DNA of 8,105 nucleotides. Source: Candidatus Aciduliprofundum sp. Its GTDB lineage: Archaea; Thermoplasmatota; Thermoplasmata; Thermoplasmatales; Aciduliprofundaceae. This document shows positions 6,319-8,105 of the stretch, in pieces. A program made the translations under genes and the position numbers. The stretch spans positions 1-8,105 of the forward strand of contig WAKY01000114.1 in NCBI GenBank assembly GCA_015523135.1. The letters run 5' to 3'. The notes under the pieces were generated by a model that worked only from the letters and a program-made list of their open reading frames with translations, was not told the origin of the DNA and made no database searches. The first letter of the stretch is position 1; every line of letters starts with the position of its first letter.

Positions 6319-7437
6319 TTACCAAAATCTTCCATTCATTTCTATTGGTATTGGGCACTGCGCTATTCTCCTCCACCAAAGGCAATCTCCGCAGCTAGGC
6401 TCATTTCCCCAGCAATCCGTCTTCGTATCTTGCACAAAACTGCAGGAATTTGCCAATGGGCAATCTGTGCATGATGGGAATAAAGAATTTTTAACAGCGA
6501 ATCTGAACCATGTATAATCTTTAGAAGTCCATATTTCCTTTAAGGATTTATCTTTTACATTACCAAAGGAATGAGAATACACTTTCTTCTCCCTGCCTAA
6601 AACGTATTCAGGATATGTATGCAAGAATCTGTAACAAGGGCTAACCTCACCATCCCATCTTACAACTGCCACTTTATTCTCTACAAAATCACAATGTCTC
6701 TCAGTGCGAAGCTTGAACTCTGGAACTCTCAACAAGAAGCCCGAATAGGAATGTCTATAAAGCTCATCTAAATATGATTCTATATCTACACTTCCATCGT
6801 AAACAATTTGTTTTGCATGTTCCTCTGTTATTGGTATTAAATTTGATAGGAGCAAGGAATTTATCTCATAATTAGCCAAGTACTCTGCAATTTTACCTAG
6901 GAGCTTATAATTTTCCTTAGTAACAACGACTTCTACTCCGATATGTGGCAGCTCTGTACCTCTTCTCTCTTTTATCTTTGCTAATTTTTTTAATCGGTCC
7001 ACAGTTACTCCGGGCATTATATGGCCAATCTCCGTTGGTTGCACAGGTATTGAATCTAAGGATATATAAATTAAATCTATGCCTAACTCCACGAGCTTTT
7101 CCATCCTTTCTTGGGTTAGCAAGAATCCGTTTGTAGATATACCCACGCTAATCCCACTATTTTTTACATCTTTAACCATATACATAAAATCTGGATGAAC
7201 AGTGGGCTCACCAATACCACCAAAATAGATCATTTTTAAATCAGGAAATTCTTTAGCATCTTTTAGAATTTTTGAAAATAGCTTATAGGACATATCTCCT
7301 TCTTCATCTTCCCAGTACTGCTTGAAACACATTTCACATTTTAAATTGCATCTGTTTGTTATTTCTATGAATAAATAATGCATATCTGCTCTCTCAGGGA
7401 TATGTATTTCAGCTTCATCAAAATTGAAAATATGCAT
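6319..7437 (-). CDS. Radical SAM/SPASM maturase of tungsten aldehyde:ferredoxin oxidoreductase
   Basis: A 372-residue radical SAM enzyme matching the cofactor-modifying protein (cmo-type) encoded beside tungsten aldehyde oxidoreductases. The core has EITNRCNLKCEMC with C30-x3-C34-x2-C37 for the SAM-bound [4Fe-4S] cluster, FGGIGEPT (72-79) for SAM binding, and ISTNGF and ISLDS strands. The C-terminal half holds auxiliary-cluster cysteines of SPASM type: C249-x13-G263-x4-C268, then C323-x2-C326-x5-C332, C342, C349-x2-C352 and C361. ATG 7437 directly follows the TGA of the MoaD-like gene, with Shine-Dalgarno GGAGG (7449-7445) 7 bp ahead, so it is translated as part of the aor-moaD-maturase operon. 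The family is thought to be needed for making the tungsten enzyme active; the exact chemistry is not established. The C-terminus faces mtnA across a 2-bp gap. Confidence 0.88.
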   Translation of the reverse strand: MHIFNFDEAEIHIPERADMHYLFIEITNRCNLKCEMCFKQYWEDEEGDMSYKLFSKILKDAKEFPDLKMIYFGGIGEPTVHPDFMYMVKDVKNSGISVGISTNGFLLTQERMEKLVELGIDLIYISLDSIPVQPTEIGHIMPGVTVDRLKKLAKIKERRGTELPHIGVEVVVTKENYKLLGKIAEYLANYEINSLLLSNLIPITEEHAKQIVYDGSVDIESYLDELYRHSYSGFLLRVPEFKLRTERHCDFVENKVAVVRWDGEVSPCYRFLHTYPEYVLGREKKVYSHSFGNVKDKSLKEIWTSKDYTWFRFAVKNSLFPSCTDCPLANSCSFVQDTKTDCWGNEPSCGDCLWWRRIAQCPIPIEMNGRFW

Positions 7438-7689
7438 TCATCCCCCTCCTGCTGGTGGAAATATGCTTATCGTATCCTCTTCGCTTACTTTCGTTTTTAT
7501 GCCTTTTAAATGCTCTATGTTCTTTCCATTTACCAAGATCATGCTTCTCTCCCTTAGCTCTTTTTTGAATTTTTCTCCGTACTCTTCGTGAAGAGTATTG
7601 AGCACATCTTCTATAGTACTCCCGTTTACAACCTCTTCTCTCTTTCCTGTGATTTCCCTAAGCGTTGCAAAGAACTTAACCTTTGGCAT
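7438..7689 (-). CDS. moaD: MoaD/ThiS-family sulfur carrier protein
   Basis: An 83-residue beta-grasp (ubiquitin-like) protein. The N-terminal PKVKFFATLREITGKREE strand-turn, the central LRERSMILVNGKNI and the C-terminal SIFPPAGGG tail are typical of MoaD. The last glycine is adenylated and thiocarboxylated by an E1-like enzyme, and the sulfur is passed to cyclic pyranopterin to form the dithiolene of molybdopterin/tungstopterin. Position between the aldehyde oxidoreductase and its maturase supports a role in tungstopterin supply; archaeal relatives also act as ubiquitin-like modifiers, which cannot be excluded. ATG 7689 is chosen over an in-frame TTG at 7698 because it gives the usual MPKVKFFA start. 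No Shine-Dalgarno is visible ahead of it, unlike the next gene. The start lies 23 bp past the oxidoreductase stop. The GGA GGG codons of the tail also supply the Shine-Dalgarno for the maturase. Confidence 0.9.
   Translation of the reverse strand: MPKVKFFATLREITGKREEVVNGSTIEDVLNTLHEEYGEKFKKELRERSMILVNGKNIEHLKGIKTKVSEEDTISIFPPAGGG
7445..7449 (-). promoter_or_regulatory. Shine-Dalgarno for the maturase, embedded in the MoaD Gly-Gly tail codons
   Basis: GGAGG on the minus strand, 7 bp ahead of ATG 7437, is the strongest ribosome binding site in the window. It is formed by the codons for Gly81 and Gly82 of the sulfur carrier, so the conserved glycine tail and the translation signal of the next gene share the same bases. 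Confidence 0.85.
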
Positions 7690-7699
7690 AGAAATCAAT

Positions 7700-7711
7700 A
7701 AAAAGAAAAAA
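7700..7711 (-). terminator. T-rich tract between aldehyde oxidoreductase and moaD
   Basis: On the minus strand T6-C-T5 begins 1 bp after the oxidoreductase stop (TAA, 7715-7713). In archaea this can end transcription. Because moaD follows only 11 bp later and has no clear promoter of its own, partial read-through that lowers moaD and maturase expression relative to the oxidoreductase is a reasonable inference. TAAATTTT (7715-7708) could alternatively be a weak TATA box for a leaderless moaD transcript. Confidence 0.4.
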
Positions 7712-7712
7712 T

Positions 7713-8105
7713 TTAGAGATAATCTTTCAAGCCAAGCTCTTTTATCTTCTCCTCGCTGATCTCACCATTATCTTTCCAGCCCCTTAGAGCATAGTAGCGT
7801 GGAAGCATCTCTTTTAGGCGTACAACATGTCCTTTATTGGGGCCTTCTGGCATAGGTTCATCTGTGAGGCGCTTGGGAAGTGTATCCTCCTTAGTTGTTA
7901 ATCCTGCCTTTAGGTTGAACAAATGTTCCGCATTCCATATGCGTTCTCCAATTTTTAGATACTCTTCTGTACTCAAATCCCAGCCCATTGCAGCGTTTAA
8001 CATATCTCTGTAATCATCCGCAACCAAGCCAAATGTAGTAAATACGCACAATCCTGCAGCATCTATCACAGCGGTCAAATTTTGGAATAAAATAAGCATT
8101 TTTAC
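7713..8105 (-). CDS. aor: Tungsten-type aldehyde:ferredoxin oxidoreductase, C-terminal part (cut by window edge)
   Basis: The last 130 codons of an enzyme family of about 600 residues; the frame runs off the window end, so the ATG at 8099 is internal. The enzyme oxidises aldehydes to carboxylic acids in the cytosol, passing electrons to ferredoxin, and carries a bis-pterin tungsten site plus a [4Fe-4S] cluster. DAAGLC (codons ending at 8046) is the second DxxGLC motif of the family, which contacts the pterin and whose Cys is a cluster ligand (C494 in the Pyrococcus furiosus enzyme). Also typical are MLNAAMGWDLSTEEYLKIGE, RIWNAEHLFNLKAGL, DTLPKRLTDEPMPEGPNKGH, YYALRGWKDNGEI and the ending KIKELGLKDYL. 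It leads a cluster with moaD and the maturase. In peptide-fermenting archaea such enzymes remove aldehydes from 2-oxo acid metabolism; the substrate range here cannot be told from the C-terminus. Tungsten rather than molybdenum is inferred from the family and the neighbouring maturase. Confidence 0.93.
   Translation of the reverse strand, partial: VKMLILFQNLTAVIDAAGLCVFTTFGLVADDYRDMLNAAMGWDLSTEEYLKIGERIWNAEHLFNLKAGLTTKEDTLPKRLTDEPMPEGPNKGHVVRLKEMLPRYYALRGWKDNGEISEEKIKELGLKDYL

Noticed and set aside
6945..7136. Plus-strand 63-codon open frame
   Set aside because: Antisense to the radical SAM core; hydrophobic translation is a by-product of the opposite frame.
8097..8099. ATG as a start of a short protein of 128 codons
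   Set aside because: The frame continues upstream to the window edge and the sequence aligns with the interior of aldehyde:ferredoxin oxidoreductase, so this Met is internal.

Overview
The window reads as chromosomal DNA of an anaerobic, probably thermophilic archaeon. Starts are either leaderless behind TATA-like boxes or preceded by GGTGA/GGAGG Shine-Dalgarno sequences. AGA/AGG and ATA codons dominate outside the first gene, and candidate terminators are bare oligo-T tracts. The gene set includes an archaeal-type S-adenosylhomocysteine hydrolase, KaiC-like and DUF835 proteins, and a tungsten-type aldehyde:ferredoxin oxidoreductase with its radical SAM maturase. A peptide-fermenting euryarchaeon related to Aciduliprofundum or the wider Thermoplasmatota would fit, but that assignment is inference from gene content, not from a search.

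Layout. Positions 1-756 (minus) hold the N-terminal 252 codons of S-adenosylhomocysteine hydrolase, visibly richer in G+C than the rest. A 75-bp divergent promoter region separates it from a large plus-strand gene (832-4281, 1149 aa). That gene encodes a STAND-type AAA ATPase with a C-terminal TPR array; its ATPase core seems to be split by about 260 residues of DUF835-like sequence lying between Walker A and Walker B. Its 3' end overlaps by 14 bp, tail to tail, a minus-strand pair: a small protein of unknown function (4980-5228) and a KaiC-like RecA-fold ATPase (4268-4978). A second divergent promoter region (5229-5314) leads to mtnA (5315-6316, plus), methylthioribose-1-phosphate isomerase.

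mtnA ends 2 bp from the end of a minus-strand cluster that reads, in transcription order, aldehyde:ferredoxin oxidoreductase (C-terminal part only, 7713-8105), a MoaD/ThiS-like sulfur carrier (7438-7689) and a radical SAM/SPASM tungsten-enzyme maturase (6319-7437).

Functionally there are three themes. AhcY and MtnA handle by-products of S-adenosylmethionine use (SAH hydrolysis and methylthioadenosine salvage), but they are not in one operon. The aor-moaD-maturase cluster makes and matures a tungstopterin enzyme that oxidises aldehydes to acids with ferredoxin as acceptor. Between them lies a signalling-like island (STAND/DUF835/TPR protein, KaiC-like ATPase, small unknown protein) whose role cannot be read from sequence; this is the least explained and most interesting part. 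Almost the whole window is coding: the only intergenic spaces over 30 bp are the two divergent promoter regions. I saw no rRNA, tRNA, CRISPR array, transposase or phage gene.
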